Source: Fibrobacter succinogenes
Lineage (GTDB): Bacteria; Fibrobacterota; Fibrobacteria; Fibrobacterales; Fibrobacteraceae
Assembly (NCBI GenBank): GCA_902794535.1
Contig: CADBHQ010000017.1
Coordinates: 1-61,572, forward strand
DNA: 61,572 bases
Direction of reading: 5' to 3'
The translations under genes were made by a program, and so were the position numbers. Shown piece after piece: positions 1-9,453 of this stretch (the stretch's first letter is position 1; each line of letters starts with the position of its first letter). Below the pieces are notes generated by a model that worked only from the letters and a program-made list of their open reading frames with translations, was not told the DNA's origin and searched no databases.

Positions 1-2822
1 CCAACAGAATCTTCGTCGGGGCGATTGATATTTAAGCCTGCAATAATCTTGTTGTTTCCAATAAGCACACCGCTGAATTCGCCAATCGGTTCGAAGCCCT
101 TGCAAACGGAGCCGTCAGCATTGCAATTTTCCTTAAACGAAATCGTAGCATCAATGTTGCCCATCAGCTTGTAATAGGCATCAAGACCATATTCATATTT
201 GCCGATATACTTGAGATCATCGTAATCGTAAATCTTGTAGGGGTCTATTTCTGTGCCAGCACCGGCGAGCACGTTTACCGTACCGTCATCTACAAGCGTA
301 CCCGGCAATATCGGGTCCATGCCCTTGAAGTACGGGTAAGAAACACCTTCCTGGATTTCCCATACCGATTCAAAGTCATAGCTCTTATATGTCGACTGTA
401 GCAGCATTTCAGCAGTAGTCTTGCCCTTCCGACCGATTCCTGCAACAGTGCTGTCAAAGAAGCATGTACTGTCATCTACCACTTTGCTACTGCCGTCCCC
501 AAGAATTCCTTCGGCAGCGTATTCGGGAGTTTTGAACATGCTTGCCGAATAAACGCGATAGACATCCCGCATTCCATCACCAAAGCTGTAGTCATAATCG
601 TTGCCAATAATGCCACCGACATTTTCATGGCCCTTGATAACGTTAACAGAGAACGCATCGGTCAACGTAACGTGGCTCCTTGTGTAGGCAATAATGCCGC
701 CAACATTTTCCGTACCCTTGATCTTTCCGGTCGTTCCGACATAAACAACACTATCTGCGACACTGTAGCCAATCAAACCACCTACAGACCATTCGCCCCG
801 AACATCGCCATTTAAAGAAACGACATGGCTCACGATAGCATTGCGTGATTCGCCAATCAAGGCGCCCACAACCCAAGAGCCAACGACCTTCGTGTTTTCA
901 AGCGTCAAGTTTTGGATTACGCCACTTTCAACATATCCAAACATTCCTGTAAAGTCGCGGGTGGGCTCGTCAATTACCAAATTCTTGATGGTATGATTCT
1001 TGCCGTCAAACGTTCCGTAGAAAATATGCACGCTATCGCCTATGGGTTCGAACTTCAAACCTTTAGCATCGATATCGGCAGTCAGTTCGTAATTTCCAAA
1101 CAGCGGGTACGCAAGGTCGCGCCCAATTTTTTGAAGTTCTGCAAAAGTCGAAATTTCAATCTTGTTCGGGATAGCCACATAACTCGATGTTCCCCACACC
1201 GTATCCGTACCGACAACCGCACCAATTCTGTAGCCATAGTACAAAGAATCTCTGCAAAGGGAATCATTTACAAACACCGGCTGCACAGAGCCTGTCCACT
1301 TTCCTACAAGTTCGCCATCCACCTCAATGAGTGAGGCTACCACCGGAATTTCTTGCCACTTAGACGCTACCGTCGGAATAGCAATCGGAACAAGAGCCTT
1401 TTCCGAGAAACGATTTTCTTTCAGATAGGGAAACGACTTGCCTTCGTCAATATCCCAAATTTTAATAAAGTTTCCCGTAGGGCTACTGCAATAACCCGCA
1501 TATTCGTAATAAAAGCAGGTGTCCGTACCATCGATAGCATACTCGTCATAACCCACGGTATCCCAACCCGCATAAGATTCCCATTTTAACATCTGGGCTG
1601 TCGTAAGGCCAACACCACCCGCACTCGAATCGAGGCCCGAAATTTCGGCATTCCAATAAGAACTAAAAATCGAATCGGGAGAATACCCGACAAGTCCGCC
1701 CACATCACCATTCCCTTGAACTGAAGCTGCTGCATAAGAATGAATAATCTTACCACCGGAACCAGCAATGCCACCGACATACCGTTTTCCTTTCACCGAA
1801 CCCATAGCGAACGAAGCGTACACATAACCACCGTTTCCGACAGCTCCGCCGACATGCGATTCGCCTTCAATGTTACCAAGGGAATACGAATACATAATTC
1901 CGCCCTTCTCGTTGTCGCCAACGATGCCGCCGATATCATCATCGAAATCGTATCCGTAAGAATTCAAGTTCATCAAGGAAACACTTGAATAAACCATTCC
2001 CTTGGAATAGCCAGCGATGCCACCCACATCATCAATCTCCGATGTTCCCGGAACAATCGAACCATTAGAACGAGAATTATTCACATAACCCGTCAAATAG
2101 CCGGCAATACCGCCCACATCTTTTTTCAAGGCTATGATATCTGCATCAACATAGGCAGTATCAAGATTCATGTCCAACTGGCCGACAATACCGCCCACCC
2201 GCTGCGAGCCTTTGACAGTCCCCTGGAAAGAGACATCCGCGATAGTCGCTTTAGCGTTATAATCATCCGTGGCATGGCCGACAATGCCGCCTACATAGTT
2301 TTGCCCCTGAACAAAACCGTTTGTCACCTTAACGTTCTTGATGGTTCCCATCAACTTTGCAGCCACCGTCGCGACATAGTTCGATTCGGACACCCTACCC
2401 GTCACATGGCTATGATCAAAATTCAAGTTGGAAACGGAACCACCCAAGTAAGAAATAAACGCCACATCCCTTTCGCACGGGAGCCAAATATTCAAGTTGC
2501 TGATGGTGTGGTTCTGGCCATCGATATTTCCCCAGAAAATAATGCTGTCAGCAGCATCCTTATTCTTACCGATAGAGATAAAACCATTGCAGCCATCCGC
2601 ATTGCACATTTCGTTTTTTGAAGCAGAGGCATCGATATCTTTTGTCAATACGTAATCCGAAGAATACAGATAGGCGCCCTTGCCTATCGCCTTCAAGTCT
2701 TCGTAGTCTTCAATCTGGAAAGGCTTTTCAGCAGAGCCATCCCCCTTCATGGTGCCATTTGCGGCAAAAGACTGAATCGCAAATAATGACAAAACGGCCG
2801 AAAAAACAAACCCGATTTTCAT
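1..2822 (-). CDS. Secreted GLUG-repeat surface protein (C-terminus beyond window)
   Basis: The open frame runs leftward from ATG at 2822 to the window edge without a stop (about 940 residues visible), so the C-terminus is missing. A GAGGAG ribosome-binding site lies 5-6 nt before the ATG. The N-terminus is a clear signal peptide (MKIGFVFSAVLSLFAIQSFA, cleavage after SFA). The body contains many repeats with the GLUG-type core VGGIVG / VGGIAG / VGGLIG / VGGAVG, interspersed with FxGxxDGQNHTIxNL segments (three blocks, near residues 90, 570 and 930). This pattern is typical of secreted beta-helical adhesin-like proteins. It resembles the 1188-residue protein encoded at 4165-7731. Role in surface attachment is inference; no catalytic motif was seen in the visible part. 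A C-terminal sorting domain probably lies outside the window. Confidence 0.85.
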   Translation of the reverse strand, partial: MKIGFVFSAVLSLFAIQSFAANGTMKGDGSAEKPFQIEDYEDLKAIGKGAYLYSSDYVLTKDIDASASKNEMCNADGCNGFISIGKNKDAADSIIFWGNIDGQNHTISNLNIWLPCERDVAFISYLGGSVSNLNFDHSHVTGRVSESNYVATVAAKLMGTIKNVKVTNGFVQGQNYVGGIVGHATDDYNAKATIADVSFQGTVKGSQRVGGIVGQLDMNLDTAYVDADIIALKKDVGGIAGYLTGYVNNSRSNGSIVPGTSEIDDVGGIAGYSKGMVYSSVSLMNLNSYGYDFDDDIGGIVGDNEKGGIMYSYSLGNIEGESHVGGAVGNGGYVYASFAMGSVKGKRYVGGIAGSGGKIIHSYAAASVQGNGDVGGLVGYSPDSIFSSYWNAEISGLDSSAGGVGLTTAQMLKWESYAGWDTVGYDEYAIDGTDTCFYYEYAGYCSSPTGNFIKIWDIDEGKSFPYLKENRFSEKALVPIAIPTVASKWQEIPVVASLIEVDGELVGKWTGSVQPVFVNDSLCRDSLYYGYRIGAVVGTDTVWGTSSYVAIPNKIEISTFAELQKIGRDLAYPLFGNYELTADIDAKGLKFEPIGDSVHIFYGTFDGKNHTIKNLVIDEPTRDFTGMFGYVESGVIQNLTLENTKVVGSWVVGALIGESRNAIVSHVVSLNGDVRGEWSVGGLIGYSVADSVVYVGTTGKIKGTENVGGIIAYTRSHVTLTDAFSVNVIKGHENVGGIIGNDYDYSFGDGMRDVYRVYSASMFKTPEYAAEGILGDGSSKVVDDSTCFFDSTVAGIGRKGKTTAEMLLQSTYKSYDFESVWEIQEGVSYPYFKGMDPILPGTLVDDGTVNVLAGAGTEIDPYKIYDYDDLKYIGKYEYGLDAYYKLMGNIDATISFKENCNADGSVCKGFEPIGEFSGVLIGNNKIIAGLNINRPDEDSV

Positions 2823-2855
2823 AATTCTCCTCGCTTATTTTATCAAAAATATACA

Positions 2856-4085
2856 TTAAAGTTTTTCGAAGGCGCCCTTAAGCCATTCGAAACGGCCCTC
2901 AATCCACTGTTTCATGAATTCAACTTCGCCATCATAGGCCGTTGAAAAATCCTGCCCTTCAAAAACATTCCAAATTTTATCGTTGACAGATGCAGAGGGC
3001 TTGACCAGCTGCGCGCTCTCGTCTAGATAAGCAATAATATCGTCCTTGCGGGCATAAAAATAATTGAAACGTTCTTTTGCCATTTGAATGAATTCGGGAT
3101 CTTTAAGGAACCTCGTAAACCAAGGAACCTGTTTCATCAGGAAACCATCTGTCAAATTCGCTTGCGGCAGCCACAGAGAATTCGCGAAGGCCAAATCGTA
3201 ATCCCAGAAAGGTCCCATCTTTAACTTGCCTTTACGTTCAAGCGTCATGTACCAATTAGACTTATTCGACGGGTTCTTTACGATTTCGGTAACCACAAAC
3301 CATTCCACCAACGACGGCAAATCTACATACTTCTTGTACCCTTTTTCGGGATCCAGAAAACCGTCAGAAAAAAGAACGCTGTCTATTTTTTGGACAGCCT
3401 TTTTCGCATAGGTGTAATTTTCATCATCAACATCAACTTCGGGATGGTGAATTTTCACAGGTCGCGTCAAGTGTTCGACATCAAAAGTTACATCTGACGA
3501 ACTCGGGTGATTGTCCGGTTCAAGCAAGAAATCTTTCTTGCCTATATCGACCCTGTTCTTGCCGACTTTTAATTTTTCCGCCAGCTGGTAGGTCCCCTTG
3601 TGGTCCCCATTCAAATACAATTCTACAAAATGAGTTCTTGGCGTGTACGGTGCGCTAGAAATCGACGACACATAATAAGCCAAGGCGTTCCTTACCATTG
3701 TCTTGTCGTAGTGATTCGCCAACAGCACCCAATTTTTATTTTCGGGAAAAGAAAATGGCGAAAATTTGTCTTCGCACTTTAGCCTATAAGGTTTCTTCGG
3801 AGGCATCCAAGTGGAATTTCCACGGCCCCTGATTTCGCATTTCACCAGAACATCTTCATCTTGGCCTTCACCCCAAATATGGATATACGCATCTTTGTAT
3901 TTTGTCTTACTTGTTATATTCGAACCATTCTTTACCTGTATAGATATATAGGGAAGGCCTGTATTGGGGTACGCCACGTCGACTTCTTCAACAGAGCTAT
4001 ATTCGCTATTACTGCAAGCATTCAGCAGAGCGAATAAAGAGGCCAGAATCAGCCCTCTTTTCAAAAAGAAAAATCGAAGGTTCAC
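2856..4085 (-). CDS. CotH-kinase-family lipoprotein
   Basis: CotH family proteins are atypical extracytoplasmic protein kinases or structural proteins. Family signatures are visible: RGRGNSTW followed by PKKPYRLK in the first third, and GPFWDYDLAF later, whose aspartates match the metal-binding DxD of the family. The position that usually carries N-x-D followed by a tyrosine-rich strand reads KNPSNKSNWYM, so the catalytic aspartate may be missing. The N-terminus is a lipoprotein signal (lipobox LLNAC). The longest frame opens at 4130, but that start lies inside the terminator hairpin of the upstream gene. I therefore prefer the GTG at 4085 (409 aa); a TTG just before KRGLILASL is a second option. 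The gene sits between two large secreted GLUG proteins on the same strand, which suggests they could be substrates or partners (inference). Confidence 0.85.
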   Translation of the reverse strand: MNLRFFFLKRGLILASLFALLNACSNSEYSSVEEVDVAYPNTGLPYISIQVKNGSNITSKTKYKDAYIHIWGEGQDEDVLVKCEIRGRGNSTWMPPKKPYRLKCEDKFSPFSFPENKNWVLLANHYDKTMVRNALAYYVSSISSAPYTPRTHFVELYLNGDHKGTYQLAEKLKVGKNRVDIGKKDFLLEPDNHPSSSDVTFDVEHLTRPVKIHHPEVDVDDENYTYAKKAVQKIDSVLFSDGFLDPEKGYKKYVDLPSLVEWFVVTEIVKNPSNKSNWYMTLERKGKLKMGPFWDYDLAFANSLWLPQANLTDGFLMKQVPWFTRFLKDPEFIQMAKERFNYFYARKDDIIAYLDESAQLVKPSASVNDKIWNVFEGQDFSTAYDGEVEFMKQWIEGRFEWLKGAFEKL

Positions 4086-4110
4086 ATTCAAAATATAACA
4101 AACGCTTAGG

Positions 4111-4141
4111 CAAAAAAGAACCCCCGGCATTTGCCGAGGGT
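4111..4141 (-). terminator. Rho-independent terminator after the GLUG/InlB-repeat gene
   Basis: A stem of ten bases on each side (ACCCTCGGCA / TGCCGGGGGT in minus-strand sense) is followed on the minus strand by a T-rich tract. It lies 24 nt after the stop of the 4165-7731 gene. An almost identical hairpin lies at 7824-7845. Confidence 0.8.
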
Positions 4142-4164
4142 CTCCTCAAATGATGTCGCAAAAA

Positions 4165-7100
4165 CTACTTCACTGACACCCGCTGCACCTGGGAACCGAT
4201 GCGCACCAAGTAATTGCCAGCGGCATTCACCGGAATTGCGAAGTTCTTGCTATGGACAGGTCCCTTGCGAAGGACATGGCCCTGCATATCGAATACGGTG
4301 TAAGAGCGAGCCGTTTCAGAGACACCCGACACCTGAATATCGCGGCCAACAGCCATCAGCATGAACTGCGGAACCTGCGCAACGTTCATCAAGCCTTCCT
4401 TATTTTTGCTAGAGCTGCTAGACGACTTCGGCGCAGCACTGCTGCTCGAAGATTTTGGCTCAGAAGAAGAACTGCGCGGCATCCTCTCGAAGTGAGCTAC
4501 AATTGTCGTATCGCTCACCGCTTTGAACGCAAGGAGCGGATCCTTATTATTCACGTCATCAGCCCAGTAAGCGAACTTGAAATTATCAGTGGGCAGTGCT
4601 TCAACCGCAACCACTTCTCCATACTCGTATATTCCGTCTTCTTTCAAGCCACCAATACTACCACGACCAACTACGTCAACCTTCATGACAACTTTATAGC
4701 GAAGCTTTTCCCACTTGGCATAGAAATCCAACGAGTCCGTGGCATCTTTCGTGATGGATTTTACCGCCTCACCACTGAGTGTAGAATCGGCATACCAGCC
4801 CAAGAATGCATAGCCAGTCCGCTTTGCCGTATCGGGGAGCGCCGTTTCAATTCCTTGCATATAGCTTGTGAAATACGCAGCCGTATCGCCATCGAAGGTA
4901 TGGAAACTCACAGCATGTTCAACACCGCTATAATTCTTGACTACGCCAGAGAAGTTCGGATATTCGTCCACACCAACATTTTGTCCCCAGATAGAGCCGT
5001 TCTCGCCACTGTGCAACAAACGCGCCACAGTTCCATTCTTGAACATTTCCATAGCCAAAGGTGTACCGCCATATTCTTCATCATTCTTATATTCCTGATA
5101 ATAAGAATTCTCTATGGTCGTCCTTTCATCGTTCTCGCCAATCAAATCATACGTAATTGCACCCGTATATAAATCAAGAACCGGTCCTATATTGTAGCTA
5201 TTGACAATGGTCAGATAATTCTTTTTCTCATAATCGTGCTTCCAGCCAACAAGGCCTCCACCGTAAGTACCTCTGTGCTCGATACGCCCGGCATTATAGC
5301 TATTTTCGATATAAAGATCAGTCGCCCCGACATCACCCCCCACAAGGCCGCTAGCACCGATTTCACCATACCCCTGTTCATAGCTATGCACGGTAGACGT
5401 ACTATAACAGTTGAGAACCTGGATGCCGCCCTGCGCCACGTATTCATAATGAATAGTCCTGCCCATAAGAGCGCCAACAAGATCTCTCGCCGCAAAATAG
5501 GATTTTTCGATACCCAGGTTCTTGACAACCACATCTATATAATTGCCACTCTTATCCACGCTCGCGAAAAATCCCGCTCCCCTTCGTTTATCGTCCAGAG
5601 AATCGTTAAAATACAATCCCGAAACAGAGTGGAATTTGCCATCAAATACGCCTGCGAATTCCACTATGGGCGTCCATTCCAAGAACTTATGCTTTTCGGC
5701 TTCGTTCAGCATGCCGTTCTCATCGATCACATCCTGGTTTACCACGATATCGTTTGCAAGAGACCCGCAGGCATAATGCTCTCGTTCAACACCGTCCGTA
5801 CCGCCCACGATGGCGGCAAAACCATAAAGTTCCATGGCCGTTCTAATGACATAGCAGCCATCAGCATCCTTCGACGGAATTTCTTTCTTAATCCACTTAG
5901 CATAAAACACTTTGTTTCCTGTTTCAGCGGCAGTAATCTCAGCCACGGGTTCACCGCTATATTCGCTATCCGTATACCATCCGGCAAACACATAACCGTC
6001 GCGTGAGATTTTACGCGTGAGCGTAAGTCCCGTGCCTTCTACATACGATGTCGCCACATTGGTATCGACAACACCACCAACAGCGTTATACGTAATGTTG
6101 CAAATCTTGGACAGTTTAGCCCAGAATTCCCTATCCCCTTCGGAATCAGCCAAGATATTTTTCACGGCATCGCCCGTAAGCTCCTCGTTTTCATACCACC
6201 CTTGGAAGACATAACTATCTCGATTAACATACGGAAGACTGAATTCGTAACCGGGAACGTACTTATCCGGATACGCCACAGTGTCGCCTTTATAAGTATG
6301 CAGAATCAACCCGGCCATCGCATCCGATGACATCCCCGTAATGGCATCCTTGAAAACCGGATACGGATCTGTACCCACGTCTTGTCCCCACACAGTTCCA
6401 TCGGCATAATTATAGGTGTAGTTGCGCAGCTGATAGGCCGCGGTGCCATCTTTAAAGAAATTCTCAGGCATCGCGACAGCAAACGAATCAACTGTTCGCG
6501 AGGACGTATCCAAGTAAAAAACATTTTCAAAAACAGGGTACCGGCAATCATAGGTATTGCGTTTATCATATGTACCGACAAACCCATGTCGATACCATGT
6601 AGAAGCATCCACAGCACCCGTGCTATACGCCCCTTCCACATGGGAACCACACCAAGGCTTGAAGAAGCCCAATACGCCGCCAGAATACCGAGAGTCCGCA
6701 ATATTTCCCGTATTGTAGGCATTTTCCACAAAGACCTTGCCATCCAAATGACCGATAATTCCACCAGCGGCTTGATACCCACTTATCTCAGCCTCATTGT
6801 ATGACGTCCTGATATAAACGCCACTGATATAATCGCCTTCTTCGACGGATTCGCCAACAATGCCACCAGAATAACTACCATGAACACTTCCAGTATTGCC
6901 GCATTTTTCAATGACAGCAACCCCACCAACGCTGCCTACCATGCCACCCGCAGCTTTAACAGCTTTTATATACGCACTATTGGTAGAGTTCTCAATACGT
7001 GCCCTAGCACCATCGTATATATAGCCAACCATTCCCCCAGAAGCACCACCGCCACTCGAAGCAAAGAATCCTGAAGCCCTACAATTTTTGACAGACGCGA

Positions 7101-7731
7101 ACCCCCCAGACACGAAACCATACACTTCACCAATCATTCCTCCTGCATACTTTAAAGCCATCTTCACTTCTATTCGCACATGGCTAAAACAATTTTCTAT
7201 AGACACAGCCGATCCGGATCCAACAGTCCCGACAATGGCACCAATATTATCGGTTTCACTGTAAAAATACGAATCCACAATCCCTAGATTCTTGACAACA
7301 GTAGTGTCCCCTTTCGAGGAATTTAATTCCGAGAAAAGACCTGCAGGCGTTTGCGCGGCAAACAATGTGGTATCCCGCATTTTTACGTAATACAATCCTG
7401 AAATCGTGTGATTCTGACCATCAAAAACTCCAAAAAATTTGGACATCGGAATCCACGGGACAAAGTTCGCCGTATCCGCAACATTGAGCGAATCGTCTTC
7501 GGTCAAGACATTCTCGTTCACGACGATATCGGCAGTCAGCTTCACACACCCGCCAAACGATGGATTAAATGTGCCCAGAAGATCGGCAAATCCATAAAGT
7601 TCCTCGGCACTGGAAATCTCGTAGCAATCGTCTACAAGTGCAGGAGTTTTAGGAGTAATCGTCTTTGCCGCATTTGCAAACGGGGCAAGCAGGGCGACGA
7701 GGGCAAACAGGATTCCCTTTTTCATAAACAT
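4165..7731 (-). CDS. Secreted adhesin-like protein with GLUG repeats, InlB-type repeats and C-terminal sorting tail
   Basis: This 1188-residue protein has a signal peptide (MFMKKGILFAL..FANA). Two blocks of GLUG-type repeats (for example AGGMIGEVYG, AGGIIGHLDG, GGGLVGWKHD) are separated by Listeria-Bacteroides (InlB B) repeats of the type GYVFAGWYTDSEYSGEPV; at least three such repeats are visible, including one after the second GLUG block. A poly-serine linker (PRSSSSEPKSSSSS..) precedes a final domain of about 65 residues (SYTVFDMQGHVLRKG .. AAGNYLVRIGSQ). That domain has the shape of a type-IX-secretion C-terminal sorting domain and is also seen on the GH9 cellulase of this window. AAGGAG lies 7 nt before the chosen ATG. 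An outer-surface location and a role in adhesion are inferred from the architecture; no enzyme domain was recognised. Confidence 0.85.
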   Translation of the reverse strand: MFMKKGILFALVALLAPFANAAKTITPKTPALVDDCYEISSAEELYGFADLLGTFNPSFGGCVKLTADIVVNENVLTEDDSLNVADTANFVPWIPMSKFFGVFDGQNHTISGLYYVKMRDTTLFAAQTPAGLFSELNSSKGDTTVVKNLGIVDSYFYSETDNIGAIVGTVGSGSAVSIENCFSHVRIEVKMALKYAGGMIGEVYGFVSGGFASVKNCRASGFFASSGGGASGGMVGYIYDGARARIENSTNSAYIKAVKAAGGMVGSVGGVAVIEKCGNTGSVHGSYSGGIVGESVEEGDYISGVYIRTSYNEAEISGYQAAGGIIGHLDGKVFVENAYNTGNIADSRYSGGVLGFFKPWCGSHVEGAYSTGAVDASTWYRHGFVGTYDKRNTYDCRYPVFENVFYLDTSSRTVDSFAVAMPENFFKDGTAAYQLRNYTYNYADGTVWGQDVGTDPYPVFKDAITGMSSDAMAGLILHTYKGDTVAYPDKYVPGYEFSLPYVNRDSYVFQGWYENEELTGDAVKNILADSEGDREFWAKLSKICNITYNAVGGVVDTNVATSYVEGTGLTLTRKISRDGYVFAGWYTDSEYSGEPVAEITAAETGNKVFYAKWIKKEIPSKDADGCYVIRTAMELYGFAAIVGGTDGVEREHYACGSLANDIVVNQDVIDENGMLNEAEKHKFLEWTPIVEFAGVFDGKFHSVSGLYFNDSLDDKRRGAGFFASVDKSGNYIDVVVKNLGIEKSYFAARDLVGALMGRTIHYEYVAQGGIQVLNCYSTSTVHSYEQGYGEIGASGLVGGDVGATDLYIENSYNAGRIEHRGTYGGGLVGWKHDYEKKNYLTIVNSYNIGPVLDLYTGAITYDLIGENDERTTIENSYYQEYKNDEEYGGTPLAMEMFKNGTVARLLHSGENGSIWGQNVGVDEYPNFSGVVKNYSGVEHAVSFHTFDGDTAAYFTSYMQGIETALPDTAKRTGYAFLGWYADSTLSGEAVKSITKDATDSLDFYAKWEKLRYKVVMKVDVVGRGSIGGLKEDGIYEYGEVVAVEALPTDNFKFAYWADDVNNKDPLLAFKAVSDTTIVAHFERMPRSSSSEPKSSSSSAAPKSSSSSSKNKEGLMNVAQVPQFMLMAVGRDIQVSGVSETARSYTVFDMQGHVLRKGPVHSKNFAIPVNAAGNYLVRIGSQVQRVSVK

Positions 7732-7773
7732 GATTTCTCTCCTTCTCGGGACTATTAAAATAAATATAGGTAT

Positions 7774-7805
7774 AAAAAAAGGAGATCCCCGGCCAAGCCG
7801 GGGAT
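7774..7805 (-). terminator. Hairpin with T-run, also a REP-like structured repeat
   Basis: A perfect 9-bp stem with a CAA loop on the plus strand (ATCCCCGGC-CAA-GCCGGGGAT) is followed on the minus strand by CTCC and seven T. It has the same layout as the hairpins at 25333, 61203 and 61357, each ending in ATGAC on the plus strand. It is the second of two hairpins after the decarboxylase operon. Confidence 0.6.
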
Positions 7806-7814
7806 GACAAATTG

Positions 7815-7845
7815 AAAAAAGGAACCCCCGGCAAATGCCGAGGGT
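7815..7845 (-). terminator. Terminator of the sodium-pump decarboxylase operon
   Basis: The hairpin ACCCTCGGCA-TT-TGCCGGGGGT (minus sense) is followed by TCCTTTTTTC, 27 nt after the beta-subunit stop. It is nearly identical to the terminator at 4120-4141. Confidence 0.8.
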
Positions 7846-7872
7846 TTCCTTTGCATAAGAGATTCGTGAGAA

Positions 7873-9033
7873 CTAGCTCAAGCGAGAAATCATGTAACCG
7901 GCGCAGACTGCGGTACCGATCACGCCAGCCACGTTCGGGCCCATGGCGTGCATCAAGAGGAAGTTCTGCGGGTCATACTTGGCACCTTCCACCTGAGACA
8001 CGCGAGCAGCCATCGGCACGGCGGACACGCCAGCAGAACCGATGAGCGGGTTCACAGGGTTGTTGGGAGTGCACTTGTTCATGATCTTAGCAAGGAAGAG
8101 GCCTGCAGCGGTCGAGAAACCGAAGGCCACCACACCCATAGCGATAATCATGAGGGTCTGCGGACGGAGGAAGATGTCGGCAGACATCGTGAGACCCACG
8201 GAAGTACCGAGGAAGATAGTCACGATGTTCATGAGTTCGTTAGAGGAGGTCTTCACCAGGCGTTCGACAACGCCGGCTTCCTTGAAGATGTTACCAAGCA
8301 TGAGCATGATGATAAGAGCAGAAGCATCGGGCACCACGAGGATGCACACGATCATCACCATCACGGCAAACACAATGCGTTCGGCCTTGGACACCTTGCG
8401 CAGAGCCTTCATACGGATCTTGCGTTCCTTGTCGTTGGTCATGAGGCGCATGATAGGCGGCTGAATCAGCGGAACGAGAGCCATGTAAGTGTAAGCTGCC
8501 ACGGCGATAGGTCCGATGAGGTGCTTTGCTAATTTGTTTGCAGTAAAGATGGAGGTCGGACCGTCGGCACCGCCGATGATACCGATAGAGGCTGCTTCAC
8601 CAAGAGTAAAGCCACCGAAAGCCACAGCGCAGAACATGGTCGCAAACACGCCGAACTGAGCGCCACCGCCGAGGAGCAGTGTACGCGGGTTAGCGATAAG
8701 CGGTCCGAAGTCCGTCATGGCACCCACGCCCAAGAAGATGATGGGCGGGAAGAGTTCCAGGTGGATACCCTGGCTGATGTAGTAATAGAGACCGGCAGTC
8801 GGGGTAAACATACCTTCGATGCTCCAGCCACCATCGTAGAATCCCGCACTCGGGATGTTCACCGCCAGTGCACCGAGCGAAATCGGCAAGAGCAACAGCG
8901 GCTCGTACTTTTTGACAATCGCCAAGTACATCAGGACGAAACTCACGATCCACATCACGATCATCGAAGGGGTGACGTATGCGAATCCGGTGTCGCCTGC
9001 GAACTCAACGACCGAATTTAAAAGAGAACTCAT
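7873..9033 (-). CDS. oadB: Sodium ion-translocating decarboxylase, beta subunit
   Basis: This is the membrane subunit that couples decarboxylation of carboxybiotin to Na+ export (family of oxaloacetate, methylmalonyl-CoA and glutaconyl-CoA decarboxylases; the symbol is used at family level). The 386 residues match the usual length and contain about ten hydrophobic segments. The conserved cores are [17 protein letters not shown] and the [13 protein letters not shown] loop, which carries the Asp essential for Na+ transport in characterised homologues. It is last in a three-gene operon (gamma-like, biotin carrier, beta) and lies 13 nt after the carrier gene. The substrate cannot be read from this subunit. 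In a succinate-forming anaerobe, methylmalonyl-CoA or oxaloacetate is most likely. The alpha carboxyltransferase is not in the window. Confidence 0.95.
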   Translation of the reverse strand: MSSLLNSVVEFAGDTGFAYVTPSMIVMWIVSFVLMYLAIVKKYEPLLLLPISLGALAVNIPSAGFYDGGWSIEGMFTPTAGLYYYISQGIHLELFPPIIFLGVGAMTDFGPLIANPRTLLLGGGAQFGVFATMFCAVAFGGFTLGEAASIGIIGGADGPTSIFTANKLAKHLIGPIAVAAYTYMALVPLIQPPIMRLMTNDKERKIRMKALRKVSKAERIVFAVMVMIVCILVVPDASALIIMLMLGNIFKEAGVVERLVKTSSNELMNIVTIFLGTSVGLTMSADIFLRPQTLMIIAMGVVAFGFSTAAGLFLAKIMNKCTPNNPVNPLIGSAGVSAVPMAARVSQVEGAKYDPQNFLLMHAMGPNVAGVIGTAVCAGYMISRLS

Positions 9034-9046
9034 TTATCTGTACCTC

Positions 9047-9406
9047 TTAGGCGATGGTCATGAGAGTCTGGCCGTCGACGACAGTGTCGGTTTCCTTGAC
9101 GGCAATGGAGTTCACGGTGCCGGCGCACGGAGCGACGACCGGGTTTTCCATCTTGAGAGCTTCGATGATAGCCACTTCCTGGTTGGCGGTAACGGTGTCG
9201 CCGACCTTGACCTTCAGTTTGAACACGGAGCCAGCGAGCGGGCTCTTGACTTCGGTACCACCGGCAACAGCAGGAGCGGCGGCAGGAGCAGCGGCAGCGA
9301 CCGGAGCGGCAGCAGGAGCGGCGGCAACGGCGGCATTGGAATCAAGAACTTCTACTTCGACATCGTAGGTCTTGCCTTCGAAACTGATACGGACGGTTTT
9401 CTTCAT
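9047..9406 (-). CDS. Biotin carboxyl-carrier subunit of sodium-pumping decarboxylase
   Basis: This is a 119-residue biotinyl-domain protein. The N-terminal 25 residues (VRISFEGKTYDVEVEVLD) form a short strand region. An Ala/Pro-rich flexible linker follows (about residues 28-50), and then a lipoyl/biotinyl fold with the biotinylation motif EALKMENPV; the lysine is the predicted biotin attachment site. The linker lets the biotin swing between the carboxyltransferase and the beta subunit. The gene lies between the gamma-like and beta subunit genes and is the size expected of MmdC/GcdC-type carriers. No ligase gene is adjacent. Confidence 0.93.
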   Translation of the reverse strand: MKKTVRISFEGKTYDVEVEVLDSNAAVAAAPAAAPVAAAAPAAAPAVAGGTEVKSPLAGSVFKLKVKVGDTVTANQEVAIIEALKMENPVVAPCAGTVNSIAVKETDTVVDGQTLMTIA

Positions 9407-9453
9407 TTTGATATTTCCTGGCTTAAAAGCCTGTTGAGTTTTAAAAGTTTACC

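Noticed and set aside
4086..4130. Longer form of the CotH-type protein starting at 4130
   Set aside because: The start lies inside the terminator hairpin of the upstream gene; the GTG at 4085 gives a proper lipoprotein signal.
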